A stretch of 64,000 nucleotides of DNA from Cichorium intybus (Eukaryota > Streptophyta > Magnoliopsida > Asterales > Asteraceae). A program made the position numbers and the translations under genes. The stretch is taken from the NCBI GenBank assembly GCA_023525715.1, contig CM042012.1, forward strand, positions 48,586,061 through 48,650,060, read 5' to 3'. Shown here piece after piece: positions 9,596 to 20,432 of this stretch (the stretch's first letter is position 1; each line of letters starts with the position of its first letter). The notes beneath the pieces were generated by a model. It was not told where the DNA came from and ran no database searches. It was given only the letters and a program-made list of their open reading frames with translations.

Positions 9596-11594
9596 GAACA
9601 TATTTTTTGAAAACATCTCTTTCCACGAACATAGCTGATACCAATGGAGAGAGAAAAATCACTGTTTAACACGACCACTCAAATAAAAAGAAAAAAAAGG
9701 ACGGAGGTGGATAGCATCGTTGTATACTCCATCAATTTTAAGCATATCAAAGAGGATTAAAGCTATCTATATGTGCATTCGGGTTAGTGTCGGGTAACCC
9801 ATCTAAATGTGCATTGTTTTGCATCATCGAATGACATTAGTTTTAATTTCAAAGTGGGCCGCTATGATTGATAGTCTTAAAATACCCGATTGACACCCAT
9901 CAATAGATAAGGTGGGCATAACCGTCCTTAATACAACGATTGGCCGATGAAGTTTTGATGTATTAAAGATAAAACCTTTGGTTGATTGTTTTAAGTACTT
10001 CTTTTATAAAAATTGAAGTGCAAGAGTTTCTTAAAAGAGTATATTTGATAGATGAAACGAGTGACCACTTTTTGTTTCCGTTTTATTTCCAATCATGTAA
10101 TGTGATTATCATTTAATAATTATGCATTTGTTCAGGTTATATAGACATTATTATATTGTTAATACCTAAATTTGGGTACAAATTAGGTGCTTTCCTATAC
10201 ACCATTTGTGGATGCTTGCCAATGCAAAGAAGACCATGTAAGGTTCACTTACATTTAAGAATAATAATATAATTTCATAACGTATGGAATGAAAAGATCG
10301 CCATATGAATGATTATATAATATCCAAACAAGATAGGAGTACGACTAACAACAATAAAAGGCATGCCCGCCGGTCTCGAACCTCATGTTGTCATTTCTTT
10401 CCTATCAGAAATATATTTACCAAGATTAAGAGGTATAAATGTCATTGTTAATGTATACAAAAACTCATTTTTCAAGAAAAGTTCTATAAGATATAAGAAT
10501 GAAAGCATGCTTGCCAATCCAATAGCTGATAACATATGGAATAAGAGTGAAATGTGTCATCAACATTTTGAACTCTTTATGTAGAAACATAAAAGATAAG
10601 TGTAATTATGTTAAGATCGACTAAAAATCTCAACAAATTGAATAAGGCACTTTTGTCTCACGTGAAGATCTTTGCTTAAAAACAACATAAATTGCAAAAC
10701 TTAAGTTTCATATATGTATAATGGGTCAAACTGCAAATTGATAATTTTAAATGGCGAGATTAAAGAAAATAAATAACTTACATCCATCAATTTATGAATC
10801 TTCATCCAAAATTAAGAGTCGATGTCAGTAATGGAAGCCAATTATTGCTGATCGGACCACGACTTTGCACGTGTGAGCTAGCATTAACGCCTATGAGATG
10901 GAACTATTTCACGCCTGCAACATTTTCCAATACAATTCATTACAAATGGCCAAATTAATTGCGCAATTTGAACATTTAAAAGGTAAAAACATGTATTTAT
11001 CAAAAATGCACACGCACAAACATCAACGATTGCAGTACTGTCAATGAGGAATTAGAGCATGCTAAGCAGCCTGACTTTTGTAGATGCCAATATAAATGAA
11101 GAAGAGGAATCAAGCATGAAAATATTTCAGTCGATTACCGATTGGGTAGCGATTGAGGTTTAATGGATGAACATATATACATGGGAGATTTGATTTTCAA
11201 AATGAATCAAAACCAATTAGGCGTGGAATTAGGAATTGATACCAAATTGACGCTTCCGGATTTTAAGGAACTGTGTTGGTAATAGAAAATGAAGGCTCTA
11301 AAATTTTAGGCGGGAATCAATTCTATAGTTGGCTATCATTATGCCATATGTCAGAAAAGTTGTGTAGAAAATTATCATGTGACAATCAAATGTTTTATTT
11401 ATTAGAATATATAGATATAGATTAGTGTCTCGTATTCCCACACTAAAACATACACATAAAAGAAAAACATCAAAGAAAATAGAAACTCATTTTGTAGTAA
11501 CGATTTGTAAATGTGTAGAAATTAGTTTGAGACAAATGTCTAAAGTGTTAGGGATGAGTGTTGGTAGGGTCATAACGTTATAACGTTATTTGTA
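9596..11594. other. No gene supported
   Basis: AT-rich intergenic sequence. A 73-codon frame at 10363-10584 (+) has no recognised domain and no splice partners that I can see. Single G-box-like words (CACGTG near 10868) occur without an attached gene. Confidence 0.45.
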
Positions 11595-11603
11595 TAAAAA
11601 CAA

Positions 11604-12057
11604 GGGAAAATGACTTATAAGGGTAATGATGTTTGAAAACTGTTCAAAAAACACCATCCAAGTTTGGTCTGTTCAAAAAACACCATCCAAGTAAGACATT
11701 TGTACAAAAAACACCATCCAAGTAAGGCTTTTGTATAAAAAACACCAACGAACTACATGTTTTGTTCAAATTTTACCCGATGGTAACCGGCTCTTGCAGG
11801 TTAAAGGATGACTTGGCCTAATATTTAGTGACATGACATAATAACAGATGAACAGTTTAACCTGCAAGAGCCGGTTACCATCGGGTAAAATTTTAACAAA
11901 ACATGTAGTTCGTTGATGTTTTTTGTACAAATGTCTTACTTGGATGGTGTTTTTTGTACAAAGGCTTTACTTGGATGGTGTTTTTTGAACAAACCAAACT
12001 TGGATGATGTTTTTTGAACATTTTTGAAACATAATTACCCTTATAAGTCATTTTCCC
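11604..12057. mobile_element. 454-bp foldback element with 9-bp target duplication
   Basis: Two arms of about 200 bp (11604-11804 and 11856-12057) are near-perfect reverse complements around a spacer of about 50 bp. The 9-bp word TAAAAACAA flanks both sides exactly (11595-11603 and 12058-12066), pointing to Mutator-type transposition of a non-autonomous foldback MITE. Each arm contains three to four imperfect repeats of a unit near 29 bp with core CAAAAAACACCATCCAAGT, so the element is both palindromic and internally repetitive. A transcript through it would fold into one long hairpin. No coding capacity. Confidence 0.93.
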
Positions 12058-12066
12058 TAAAAACAA

Positions 12067-13104
12067 TGACCAAAATCAAACTGCCCTCAATTGAAGAAGA
12101 AAAGTAATTCGTTTCTGGATCTCAAAAGAACCGCATATTGGCTATGTTGTGTTAAACTTTAAAGTCTATACAAAAGAAATGTACAAATTTTCATCAAAAG
12201 AGAAACACACAGAGGCCCAATTAGTGTTGTGGCCTTGTGGGCGAGAATTAGGAATGGAGCGGTAATGTGGGCTATACCCCATTTCATATGGGCTATGGCA
12301 ATGGTGAGCTGGTGACCCACGTGTCTTTGGGAATCAAAGAGCGAGACTAGTTCCTTTGTTTACTTTTAAATCTTAAATTTCAATCATCTTGAGTTTTTCT
12401 ACATTAACCCACAACTCACTTTAACGAATTTTACAAGGAGTTGTTGATTAAGATAATCGCAACTTAATATAAATTTTTTAAATAAACATAAATATTTTCG
12501 GAAAAAATAATCAAGTTGTTCGGAATTGAGCATTTTGACTTGCTATTGGTAGGGTATCTGACCCGACTCTTTTTGGTCCCCTATATATAGTCTATTTTCG
12601 AAATGTAGCCCTAACACAACTCATAATGATATTTTGGATTCTCTACTTTGAAGAACATGTATTCTAATGATAAAGAAGTTACATTTTTGTGGATAAGTTT
12701 TTCTTACAATAGCATTATTTGAACATTACATTGATTTAACGATGTACTGAATACAAAGATCCTTTCTTGAACGTATGAGCTGGTCTGTAATAAATTTATT
12801 GTTATGATGAAAATATTTATATGTGTAGTCGTTTTTAGGTTTTTCCACATTTAGATTCGTAACAATCAGTAAATTGATGTGTTTAGGAAACATGAAATCT
12901 ACGTCTGAAATATGAAAAAAATAGTTCAGAACATGTAGAACGCACCTGAACATGTAGAACGCACCTGGAACATGAAGGTCATGTTTGGAACAGTATGTCA
13001 AAATGGTAATTTTTCCTTTTTTTTAGCATAATCGCGTATGCAACCCAACTACTGCATGCAAGCGTGACTTGGGTCGGACCATTATGGAAATGCCACAACA
13101 TACC
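12067..13104. other. No gene supported; small tandem repeat
   Basis: A 20-bp unit (GAACATGTAGAACGCACCTG) is repeated about 2.5 times at 12930-12980. The frame across it at 12726-13001 (-) has no recognised domain. It may be the outer part of the Mutator-like remains that follow. Confidence 0.4.
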
Positions 13105-14130
13105 CCGACATGAGCGACACTTTTCAGGCGTCTAATTTTGGTAGGTATGTTGATGTGCCAACAGACGTCTAAGGCTACCTGATACTCTGTTAATCTGTAA
13201 TAAGGTTGTGATTGACTCACAACCTGATGTGGATGGGCTAATGTTTCCATTGGGCGACTACGAGCTCTATTTTGATAAGAAAGCATTCTACCTACTTACG
13301 GGTTTGTAGTCTGGTGACTATTTCTCTAGCTCGTTTGATGACCACAGACTTCCGACTTCGGGTGATTTTATTTGTACTAGCGATAGAGTCAGTAAAGGTT
13401 GTTGACTTGGAATTTGTCTTTGATAACTCACTTCAAGAGTTATCGGACGAAGATACCATGCAAGTATCCTTGGTGTATGATATAGTAGGAGTTTTGTGGT
13501 GAATACCCTCGATCGACAGTGAAGGTATCTTTCTAGTTTATCAATTTAATTATACTTTTAATTAGTACATGTTTATTAAATTTATTTAATGAGATCTCTT
13601 TTTGTGTCATAGGTACTCGTAAGGCAAAGTAGTCTGGATTATGCCTTCTGAAAAATGTCCATTGTGATTGTTAAAATTAAGGATTATCTGCACCTCATCC
13701 GTCACAAAATGGGCTAGAGACTGCCATATACCTAGCATGATTTTATATATTCGTTTAAGGTAAAAATAATTATTTTGAATTAAAATTATTTTTATTAACA
13801 TAATTACCTTTGCTACTAGATTGACATGTTAATTTTATAGATTTCGATTAAGACGTTTCCATATTGTATGACGTTCGGAAGCCCGATATCAGGTATAATC
13901 CCTCGAGCAGTTGAATGGCCTAGGATAAGGCATTTAGAGTCATTCAAATGTGCATGTGTGATTGACGTTTCATGGTATGCATGTTGCCTAAAAATTATTT
14001 CATATAATAGTATTAAATGAATATGTTTTGATTAACCTTTATTTATGATTAGGTGCAATATATTCTGCTCAAGAGATTAGAACCAACTCCTTAAGAGAGG
14101 TGCTTTGTGGTAGACTAGTAGTTAGCGTTG
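13105..14130 (+). pseudogene. Decayed DUF1985/Ulp1-type gene of a MULE
   Basis: On the plus strand the pieces FQASNFGRYVDVP, DYELYFDKKAFYLLTGL and, after a stop, DFICTSDRVSK and LEFVFDNSLQELSDEDTMQVSLVY match the order of the plant DUF1985 domain. Downstream, TFGSPISGIIPRAVEWPRIRHLES (about 13870-13950) and LLKRLEPTP (about 14070) match the section that usually follows in DUF1985 proteins, many of which end in a Ulp1-like cysteine protease. The protease itself was not found. Such genes are carried by plant Mutator elements of the Ulp1-capturing type, which fits the MULE transposase remains just downstream on the other strand. Several stops and frameshifts make it inactive. Confidence 0.65.
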
Positions 14131-14613
14131 GATAGAGATGATCGATTTACCATGTTTTTAGTTTTTTTATCTGTTGAAACTAATATTCATGTGAATGTTT
14201 GTTGATTTTTTTGTGGTAGACTAGTAGTTATCTAACGGATAATAGGATACATACTTTCGTATGTTTTTCATCTTGATATTTAACCGATACATATTAAGAC
14301 GATACAAATCTAAGGGTGATTCAAATCAAGTGTGAGATATTGTTGACTATGTTCTTGAGTAATGATCGCCTTAGAATCTTAACTTTGGATTTACTCGTAC
14401 TTGATGATACAGACTTTGTTGTTTCGGTTGGAAACGAGAATGAACATGTTAGGTGTACGTGCCCCATCTGTAGACAACGACTGCATCTTTTCTTTATTGA
14501 ATATTTTCCTTGAAATAAGATACGATTATGGTTATGTGGATATCCAACTTGTTATTTGTCTATCAAAATTAGTGGTAATACGTGCATGATTTCATATGGT
14601 AGTTTGTATTCAG
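14131..14613. other. Spacer between convergent MULE-derived pseudogenes
   Basis: No recognised domain. Frames at 14316-14589 (+) overlap in two readings and show nothing familiar. Confidence 0.4.
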
Positions 14614-15660
14614 TTAGAATCTAACTGGCACCAGATGGACCACCTCCTTATATGTTGCTCGATACGTCTCAGTTGTAAAATAACCTTGTACCATTTTATT
14701 ATAATGTTTATATGTTAGTATTTTGAACGTTGCTAACGTCTGACCACATGATATAGTAGTCAATAGTGATTTCCCACATGTACAAGTTCTTTCTTGTAAA
14801 TAGACTATACCATCTTTCTTTTGATTAGTCACTTAATGTCTATTTAATCCATTTTTTATACCCTCTATGTTATAGACTTTCAAATCCTCCTTTCAATAAC
14901 CTTCTTAGCATAATGGGAACCATGCTTTTGAAATTCTGCTACATATGAATAACAAAAAATTGTCATGCACAATAAAAAAGGCTATACAAAGCTATACTAC
15001 TATACATATTTTAATTTTCTAGAGCATTAATCCATTTACAAAACCATTGTTGCGTCATTGCTCGAAAAAGTCAATTAGCATTTTTATTGCTAGTTTACGA
15101 CCGTCTTTTGATAACACAATGACTTACCCATCACTGCTAGATGTCATAATATTATAACAAACCCAAGGGAAACACACCCTTGCCCATATATGTTGACCAA
15201 ATTTATCTATCTATGTACAAAAATCATCAATAAGCGAACGTCATAGTCTAGCCAAGCTATCTCTAAAATCACCTGTAAGTTGTAAAGTATCTTAGAACAA
15301 AATATCAATTTTATCCTATTTTCGATCTTTATTTGCATATTTATCAGCAAATATCGACAATAGAGTCTGTTATGTGCATTTGAGAGCACAACTTGGATAG
15401 TCATGGCAATGGAAATTGGCTAAAGGGTTTCTATTCTTTATGCCTGGATATAAACATATCCATAATTCCATACTTCCTGTTTTCCCAACACTGAATGCAA
15501 GTGGCAGGGATGGGTTATTGTCATACTTGGCTACTGCTAGTAACATAGTTCCGAAGTATTTTCCTTTCAGGTGGGCACCATCAATGACAATAAGGGGATG
15601 CAAGTAGGTTTCAAACCCTTGAATCTACAAAATATAGATTAGCACTCTGATCCAATTTTT
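14614..15660 (-). pseudogene. Decayed MULE (MuDR-type) transposase
   Basis: On the minus strand QGFETYLHPLIVIDGAHLKG (about 15630-15570) contains the first catalytic Asp of the MULE DDE domain, followed by LPLAFSVG. Lower down, broken pieces resemble the WARvCFP..YNIMTS block and the FRAMMQQWFCKW block. Finally 14832-14614 gives a SWIM-like zinc finger (RTCTCGKSLLTTISCGQTLA, with Gln in place of the usual His) and the family tail YFTTETYRATYKEVVHLVPV. Together these give domain order DDE to SWIM over about 1 kb, with stops and shifts. It converges on the DUF1985 gene and both probably came from one element. TIRs were not found. Confidence 0.8.
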
Positions 15661-16249
15661 TTAAGAAGTACAAACATGTTTGCCATATTTTCTTACCGCA
15701 CTACCGATAGTGGCAAAAAACGTATTCCAATTGATTGTTTCCATTTGTCTTTATGTGTGTAATAGTTATTAGATTATTCTTTTATAAATTGTAGTAATAT
15801 ACATGGAATCTTAGAAAGGTTTCTTTAGGGGACCCTTTCAATAGATATAGAGCATACAATTTGGCCATCCATGCTTGCGAATAGGAAATATAATCACTAA
15901 AGCGGTCATTTAAACTTCACTGGATCCCCCCATAATATATGTCATGTACTATAAACTAATATTTCCTTGAAGAAGTGACCCAACATTTCTTCTTGGCTTG
16001 GTGGTGATAGCGACGCAACTGTATATTTGACCAAGTGTGGTTTTTTGATAATTTACGAACTTGAAAAATGACTGTAATCTTATCTTTTCCAAATTCTTTA
16101 GGAAAGTATGTTTTCATAAATCTTCATGTATTTCTTTGGAGTGTAATGAAATATTTTGCAATTCTCCATTAGTCCTTTAGTTGAAACAAAAATTTTGTTC
16201 TTCTTACGGATTCGTACACTCTTTTCTTGATCATGCATTCAACTTTTTC
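15661..16249. other. No gene seen
   Basis: May include the degraded N-terminal part of the MULE transposase on the minus strand, but I could not recognise motifs. Confidence 0.35.
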
Positions 16250-16832
16250 TTTGTTCTTCCTTTGCCAATCACCAAGAAGCATTTTTATTACTTCTAATTT
16301 AACTAATAAGGATTTCTACTAATCTCTTCTTTGTCTCTATTATCCATACGAGGTGATCGACTTCCTCTGGTAATCATTCCTCCGAATTCTTGTTTACGTG
16401 TTGGCATAAGGCCACTCCTTGTGTTCATTATTTGTCATAAGGTTTTTCTAAACTTTAAAGAATTGTATCTAATTATTATTTATTTATCAAATAAACCCAT
16501 AAAATGCAATCTTGTAACTTACTATTGCATGACATTTCTTAGTCATGCACTTTCTAAAGTTTTCAATTATTCCCGATTGTACATATCACTTTTATCAATA
16601 TGTAATAGTAAAACTAAAAGAAATATGATTATCATGTAAAGGCATAACATTATTCCTAAACATGCAACTATAACATAGATCATAAGCATATAAAGTATCT
16701 ATTAAGCACATATGTCTAAAATGTCACTAATAGTGATCCTATGACACTCATTTATTTATTGTCCTCATATTTAAGCTTAAGAGTAGGTGATCCAATCCTA
16801 ATTCGCTTAAACTATAGATTTGATACCAAATT
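16250..16832 (-). mobile_element. 5' leader and possible gag start of an LTR retrotransposon
   Basis: Read leftwards from 16832, the sequence after the LTR end is ATTTGGTATCAAATC, an imperfect initiator-tRNA-Met primer binding site, followed by a non-coding leader. Near 16405 (-) a short frame begins MPTRKQEFGGMITRGSRSP and ends after about 30 codons. It could be the first part of a gag gene. The rest of the element is missing, replaced by the MULE-derived sequence to the left. Confidence 0.4.
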
Positions 16833-18810
16833 GTAACACCCCAATCTTTAAAGATTTTATAAGCTACGATTATTAAAAATTCACTGTCAATCAATCACAA
16901 GTTATAAAATATGGTTTAACAAAAACATTTGTTTTAAAATTAATAGCCACCATTAGAGTGACAATCTACATATCAAACAACCATAGAATAAGATACCAAT
17001 GCTATGTCCCACTTCTATGACTTCCGAAATCCACTTCTAGCAATGGTCACTTCTAATTCCCTGCTTTTAGACTGGAGATACATGGCAATTTAAAAACAAA
17101 ATGTAAGATGAAACGTCTCGTGAGCTACATGAGTGTTAGACTCACAAGTAATCAAATATTTCAAATAATCTTTTATTGGACTTGTACGTGATGAAATGCC
17201 ATATTATATATCTTTGTAAAACGTTTAGTTAACATATACTTCATGCTAAGTATTGTAAAACAATGTTTGACCATTATTCAAAAATGATTTGGAAACTTTA
17301 TAGGTCTCCATGTATCATGTAATAAAATAATCAGCCCAAAACATTGAAAGTTGTTATACATCTCATTATTTGTGTAATTAACATACTTGATAAGACCTTT
17401 CATAAATATTAAACTTCGTGTCTTGGGATATAAATACGAACCTCGTTCTAAACTTTCAATACGATTTGTACTCAAATAGTCAAATCAACCTTCATACAAT
17501 GATATAAAATATAATGCATGATCACAAATTTTCCAATAAAATATAAATTAAAACAAGCTTCATGCCTAAAAACATTAATTCAAAACATCATCATAAACTT
17601 AGCTTAATGAAAAATCTCACGAATTTCTCCGTGTCGTTGGGTCAAAGGCCAAATCATGAAAAGCTCACGAATTCTCTCTGTCTCATTGGGTAAAAGAAAT
17701 AAGCATGAAAACCTCATGTATTTCTCCATGCCTTTAAATCGAAATACCAATCATGAAAACACTCACAAATTTCTGTGTCATTAGGTCGAAAGACCAATCA
17801 AGAAAATACTCACATATTTCTCCTTGTCATACTCACCAAAGTGAGAGGAAAAGATCAACTCACTAAGGTGTCATTATACTAGACATCTACTTCACGACGA
17901 GAGGTACCATCCCAATAAAGTCTTCTTCATTCCGTTACAGGGACATGTCTGAACCTTTCAGAAAATTAAAATGCATTTGGGACATAATCAAAATCTAATG
18001 AAATCATAAACTAATAAGATGTTGGGTTTTGATGACAATAACAACAACAAGAGCAAAGGCAACGAAGGCATAATAATAAAGTCATAAAACCCAAGAGCAT
18101 AGGTAACAAGTTCAAAATAACATGTAACAAAACTAATCTAAAAGCATAATTAGAGTTTATACCTATAGATCTTCAAGTAGTGAATGAATTAGGGTTTACA
18201 GTAGCACCCCTCTAATGTAGTCGCACCCCAAGAACAATGATAAAATGGAGTCCTAGGAAGCACCACAAAGTCATGGCCTAGATACCTTCAAACCATGAGC
18301 TTCAAGCCACATTTTATTCACCTCCAAGAAAGCTCCAAGTATGTCTTGGTCTTTGCAACCCAAGAAGAAGAAAAAAGCACTAAAAAGATAGAGATTAAGG
18401 CCCAAAGAGGGAGAGAATGAGGGCGTGGAAGGTGGCAGCTAGGATTTGAGAAAACCTTAGGGTTTATGTGCCTAAAACCATGAGCAAGGGAGAGGAAAGG
18501 GAGGAAGATCCGTCGAAACCCTAAGGTTTATGGTCGACACCCTAGGGTTTCTAAAACATGTGATCAAAGTTTCCTCCATTGCTCCTCTTTATATAGTTGA
18601 GACATCCCTAGGTTTTCTTCAAGCCTACTCAATATAGGATGCCTTAACTCCTTATCAAGCCCATAAGTGATAACCCTGATCACTTATCATATTTGGCTTA
18701 ATTACTACTTACCCCTTTCCTTTTAATAATGTCTCATGTGTAACCCAAAAGGACCATACTATTTATAGAAATATATTGTACTTGTTGAGACAGTGGACAT
18801 TTTTCCAACA
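16833..18810 (-). mobile_element. LTR-like sequence (probably gypsy type), minus orientation
   Basis: The plus strand begins TGTAACACCCCAATC, the common edge of plant gypsy LTRs, and a primer site lies just outside at lower coordinates, so this should be a 5' LTR of a minus-strand element. A minus-strand TATATAAAG box lies at about 18591-18600, as in the better-defined LTR at 30744. The far boundary is uncertain; CCAACA at about 18810 is one possibility. Imperfect tandem repeats occupy 17595-17830. Confidence 0.45.
17595..17830. repeat. Imperfect tandem repeat of about 55 bp
   Basis: Four to five diverged units share the words CATGAAAA, CTCAC, ATTTCTCC, GTC and TTGGGTC in the same order. Comparable tandem blocks sit at the same place inside the gypsy LTR at 30744 (31040-31215), so they are probably a recurring feature of this LTR family. 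Confidence 0.7.
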
Positions 18811-19273
18811 TAAGAAATCAACTAGTATGCTATGTATTTTACTAATTCTTATAGCGATGCTACTTAAAATGAATTAAATCAATAAAGCATAAGGCATGCT
18901 TGTCAAAATATTCACAAACATCTAGCAAAGCTTCCAAATAAACCAACTAATAAACATATCTTATTATTAAAATATTCTTAAACTCATGACAATAGTTTAA
19001 GGAATGAACGAGAAACAATATGTTAGGTGCAAAGCTTCACACTAGAGGATGACTTGAGGTCTTGAAATTCCTACATTTATTCATTTTGGGGTAGAGCTCA
19101 CATAACTCATTATTGTTGTTTAGAGAATAGAGAAGCTTAGATTGATTCATTGTAGTTGAACACACATTCTTCCTGCCCTTTTGCTCTACTCTCTCATTTA
19201 TACAATATTTCTGCTGAATTGATATATCGTTCTTGATATGATCGTTCTTATTCTGCATACGTCAAATCCGACA
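18811..19273 (+). mobile_element. Putative 5' LTR end of an older LTR element (plus orientation)
   Basis: The segment ends ...AAATCCGACA at 19273, directly before a primer binding site, which identifies 19273 as the end of a 5' LTR. The LTR start and its 3' partner were not found. Confidence 0.4.
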
Positions 19274-19274
19274 T

Positions 19275-19286
19275 TGGTATCAGAGC
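19275..19286 (+). other. Primer binding site (initiator tRNA-Met)
   Basis: TGGTATCAGAGC is the exact complement of the 3' end of plant initiator tRNA-Met, used to start minus-strand DNA synthesis in many copia elements. The element interior to its right was later split by the young copia insertion at 19806. Confidence 0.75.
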
Positions 19287-19805
19287 TGTCCCTTGAAAAT
19301 TCTTATTGCAAGGAACGAGCTTAGATTTGGCGGATTGATCGATAATCATTCAAATTCTTATTATTCATTGGTAGTCTCTTATTGGATCATGTTCTTAATT
19401 TTCTAATTTACTATCCATCGTATTATTTCAATAGATTAGGTCCAGTTTTCAAACCTAAACTATTCCGGATCCAACTTTTATTGATTTGAGTCCAAATTAT
19501 CGGTCCATTACTGTTCATAATCAAATTTTCAGATCTCAAAATTTATCTATATCACGTTCTTTCGTTGTATCCTCTGACTGAGTCTATATCATCAGATTGT
19601 TCAAAATTCATCAGCTCGTTCATTCAAATCTTGTAATCGATTTCTGATAATTGTTCATCATTGATATGTTTGTGATTCTCGTAATCAATCTCTCAAAATT
19701 TTTATTCCAGTTTTCCTGATTGCACATCCTTTTCTATTCATCATGTTCTTATTTCTCCGAATTAATATTGATTGATCTACTTATTCAATTCATTCCATTT
19801 CAATG
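19287..19805 (+). other. Untranslated leader of the older LTR element
   Basis: Pyrimidine-rich leader without open frames. It continues at 24969 on the other side of the young copia element. Confidence 0.45.
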
Positions 19806-20271
19806 TGTTGTAAAATACGACGGATTCGAATTGACTTTAGACAATATTAGCTCAATGCGGAATAGGATCAAAATTATCAAACGGTAATAATCACAACGAA
19901 AAATACGAATGAAGTAAATAAAATAGAGACACGAGGATTTACGTGGAAAACCCAAATCGGGAAAAACCACGGGCGGAGGAAGCCGAGAACCAATTCACTA
20001 TATTTTGTGGTGTTTACAAAACGTTTGGAGAATACAAAAATACAAAGAGTTTAAAACTCTTATGTATTTACAAGAGAAGAGAAATGTTGTGTGTTGTGGT
20101 GTGTTTTGATAAGCTAATCTTCTAACCTATTTATAGTAAATTGTTGCATGCCATTTTAGAAAAATGGCTCATTGTTAAAGAATTTCCTGCATGCCAAGAT
20201 TGGAAAAACATTTATTCACATGGGCAGCTTCTTGACTTTGCTTAGCAGCCATTGTGAAGTCACATTCCACA
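19806..20271 (-). repeat. 3' LTR of the young copia element
   Basis: 466 bp with an apparently identical partner at 24503-24968. A minus-strand TATA box (TATAAATA) lies at 20135-20128. A 60-codon plus-strand frame recurs in both LTRs with identical translation but is only a shadow. Confidence 0.95.
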
Positions 20272-20432
20272 ATCTCCACCTTGACTTCAAAATGGAACAA
20301 AACTTATACACCCATTTGCTAAGGCCAACAACTCTTCAAACTCCAAAACTCCATAAAAAACTGCAATCACCATATAGAGAAAAATTGATCCTGAAAAATG
20401 AAATACTTCCTCCACCACGAGCCTAATCAGGC

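Noticed and set aside
10363..10584. 73-codon frame
   Set aside because: No recognised domain, no repeats or splice sites supporting a gene.
12726..13286. Two minus-strand frames
   Set aside because: The first is built on a 20-bp repeat; the second is antisense to DUF1985-like remains.
19943..20125. 60-codon frame found twice (also 24640-24822)
   Set aside because: Antisense frame within the copia LTRs, duplicated only because the LTRs are.
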